Assembly (NCBI RefSeq): GCF_007858975.2
Contig: NZ_CP042220.2
Location: 682,001 to 746,000, forward strand
DNA from: Dickeya poaceiphila
Lineage (GTDB): Bacteria; Pseudomonadota; Gammaproteobacteria; Enterobacterales; Enterobacteriaceae
Length of the DNA: 64,000 bases
Reading direction: 5' to 3'
Part shown: piece after piece, positions 62,927 to 64,000 of the stretch
How positions within the stretch are numbered: the stretch's first letter is position 1
Layout: each line of letters begins with the position of its first letter
Translations under genes and position numbers: made by a program
The notes under the pieces: model-generated
Database searches by the model: none
Seen by the model: the letters and a program-made list of their open reading frames with translations, nothing else
What the model was told of the DNA's origin: nothing

Positions 62927-63700
62927 GTGAGAGGACAAAGCCGTCTCGATCAGATTCTGGATTATCTGAAAAGCCATAATCTGGTGACGGTGGATGAACT
63001 TGTGACGGTTATTGATGCGTCCCCGGCGACGATTCGCCGCGATTTGATCAAGCTCGACGAGCAGGGCGTCATCAGCCGTAGCCACGGCGGGGTGACGCTT
63101 AATCGCTTTATCCCTTCTCAGCCGACCACCAATGAAAAGCTGCAACGTAGCCTGGTGGAGAAACAAGCCATCGCGCGACAGGCGGCGACGCTGGTGCAGC
63201 CGGGCAACGCAGTGGTGCTGGATGCCGGCACCACCATGCTGGAGCTGGCGCGCAACCTGACGCATCTGCCGCTGCGGGTGATTACCGCCGATTTGCAGAT
63301 AGCGTTGTTTCTCTCAGAGTTCAAACAGATTGAAGTGACGATCATTGGCGGACGTATCGACGACAGCAGCCAGTCGTGCATCGGTGAGCATGGCCGCCGT
63401 TTACTGCGCAGTATCTATCCGGATATTGCATTTATCAGCTGCAACTCCTGGAGTCTGGAGAAAGGCGTCACCACACCCACCGAAGAAAAAGCCGGCATCA
63501 AGCAGGATCTGGGCATGAACGCCAGCCGCCGGGTGTTACTGGCTGACAGCAGCAAATATGGCGCTTACTCGCTGTTTTGCGTGTCGCCGTTGTCTGAACT
63601 GACCGATATCATCACCGACAGCGCATTGTCGCCGGAGGTGGAACGTCAGTTGCGGGCGCAGCCGTTTACGTTGCAACTGGTCAACGTGGCAGACCGCTGA
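62927..63700 (+). CDS. DeoR/GlpR-family transcriptional regulator
   Basis: Likely regulator of the locus. The 257-residue product has an N-terminal winged helix ([20 protein letters not shown], then the recognition stretch [14 protein letters not shown]) and a sugar-phosphate-binding DeoRC domain with [13 protein letters not shown]. The GTG at 62927 has GGAGA 4-9 nt upstream; a GTG at 62882 would add 15 residues and lacks a ribosome site. A phosphorylated tetronate or a triose phosphate would be a natural effector (inference). 79 bp after pdxA2. Confidence 0.88.
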   Translation: MRGQSRLDQILDYLKSHNLVTVDELVTVIDASPATIRRDLIKLDEQGVISRSHGGVTLNRFIPSQPTTNEKLQRSLVEKQAIARQAATLVQPGNAVVLDAGTTMLELARNLTHLPLRVITADLQIALFLSEFKQIEVTIIGGRIDDSSQSCIGEHGRRLLRSIYPDIAFISCNSWSLEKGVTTPTEEKAGIKQDLGMNASRRVLLADSSKYGAYSLFCVSPLSELTDIITDSALSPEVERQLRAQPFTLQLVNVADR

Positions 63701-63726
63701 GCGGCGGTTTTCGCCTGTCGATACGG

Positions 63727-64000
63727 TTATTTATCCCACTTGGCTTTGGGCGGCTGATAAGACAGCGCCTTGTCCAGCACCGTTTCGGGGCGGTCTGAAA
63801 TGATCAGCATGTCGAGATAATCCTGCTTCATGAAGCCATCCTGAACGGTTCGGGTGACAAAATCGATAAAGCCGTCATAGTAACCGTTGACGTTGAACAG
63901 GATGCAGGCTTTGTGGTGCAGGCCCAACTGCGCCCAGGTCCACTGTTCGATGATCTCTTCCAGCGTACCGGCACCGCCCGGCAGCGCGATAAACACGTCT
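63727..64000 (-). CDS. LOG-family protein (Rossmann fold, lysine decarboxylase-like), partial
   Basis: C-terminal 90 or so residues of a gene whose 5' end lies beyond the window. The signature PGGAGTLEE (PGGxGTxxE) and VNGYYDGFIDF identify the LOG/TIGR00730 family, whose characterised members are cytokinin-activating nucleoside 5'-monophosphate phosphoribohydrolases. It is convergent with the DeoR-family gene, 26 bp apart. Relation to the sugar-acid locus is doubtful. Confidence 0.85.
   Translation of the reverse strand, partial: DVFIALPGGAGTLEEIIEQWTWAQLGLHHKACILFNVNGYYDGFIDFVTRTVQDGFMKQDYLDMLIISDRPETVLDKALSYQPPKAKWDK

Overview
The window is a chromosomal segment of a gamma-proteobacterium of the order Enterobacterales. 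Gene order and protein similarity point to the soft-rot family Pectobacteriaceae, most likely Dickeya or a close relative (inference from recall, no search run). The order ilvIH-cra-mraZ...secA-mutT-yacG-zapD-coaE-guaC-hofCB-ppdD-nadC-ampDE-aroP-pdhR-aceEF-lpd-acnB-yacL closely follows the E. coli 2-minute region, with local differences. No rRNA, tRNA or CRISPR array was recognised.

Region 1 (1-5070): acetolactate synthase III (ilvIH), the Cra regulator, an L-alanine exporter (alaE) on the opposite strand, an imperfect-palindrome interspersed repeat, and an AT-rich gap of about 0.75 kb. Region 2 (5074-23300): the division and cell wall (dcw) cluster from the mra promoter to lpxC, almost entirely co-directional with overlapping genes. 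It makes the UDP-MurNAc-pentapeptide and lipid II precursors (murE, murF, mraY, murD, murG, murC) and the divisome (ftsL, ftsI, ftsW, ftsQ, ftsA, ftsZ). The D-Ala-D-Ala ligase gene ddlB, normally between murC and ftsQ, is missing; about 150 bp remain. A DciA/DUF721-like gene lies on the minus strand between lpxC and secM.

Region 3 (22760-36610): secM-secA (arrest-peptide control of the secretion motor), mutT, then minus-strand coaE-zapD-yacG, guaC, a small type IV pilus set (ppdD-hofB-hofC), nadC, a Tsx nucleoside porin and ampDE. Region 4 (36681-50901): central carbon metabolism and its regulation. It holds aroP with a TyrR-like box, pdhR with a perfect PdhR-like operator, the pyruvate dehydrogenase genes aceE-aceF-lpd, an MmgE/PrpD-family gene, acnB and yacL.

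Region 5 (50995-64000) is accessory. A complete IS256-family element with 8-bp target duplications sits upstream of a chemoreceptor gene. Next comes a two-armed catabolic locus. The minus arm holds an iron-type alcohol dehydrogenase, a DapA/NanA-family aldolase, a sodium:solute symporter, a cytoplasmic Asp-box (sialidase-fold) protein, a YhcH/NanQ-family protein and an SDR oxidoreductase. The plus arm holds a DUF1537 four-carbon acid sugar kinase, a PdxA2-type dehydrogenase and a DeoR-family regulator. The arms diverge from a control region with a CRP-like site and repeated motifs. My reading, which is inference, is a sialic-acid-like scheme for a different 3-deoxy-2-keto sugar acid: import, release of the alpha-ketoside, anomer opening, aldol cleavage to pyruvate plus a C4 aldehyde or aldehyde acid, conversion to a C4 aldonate, then phosphorylation and oxidative decarboxylation to dihydroxyacetone phosphate. 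The window ends inside a LOG-family gene.
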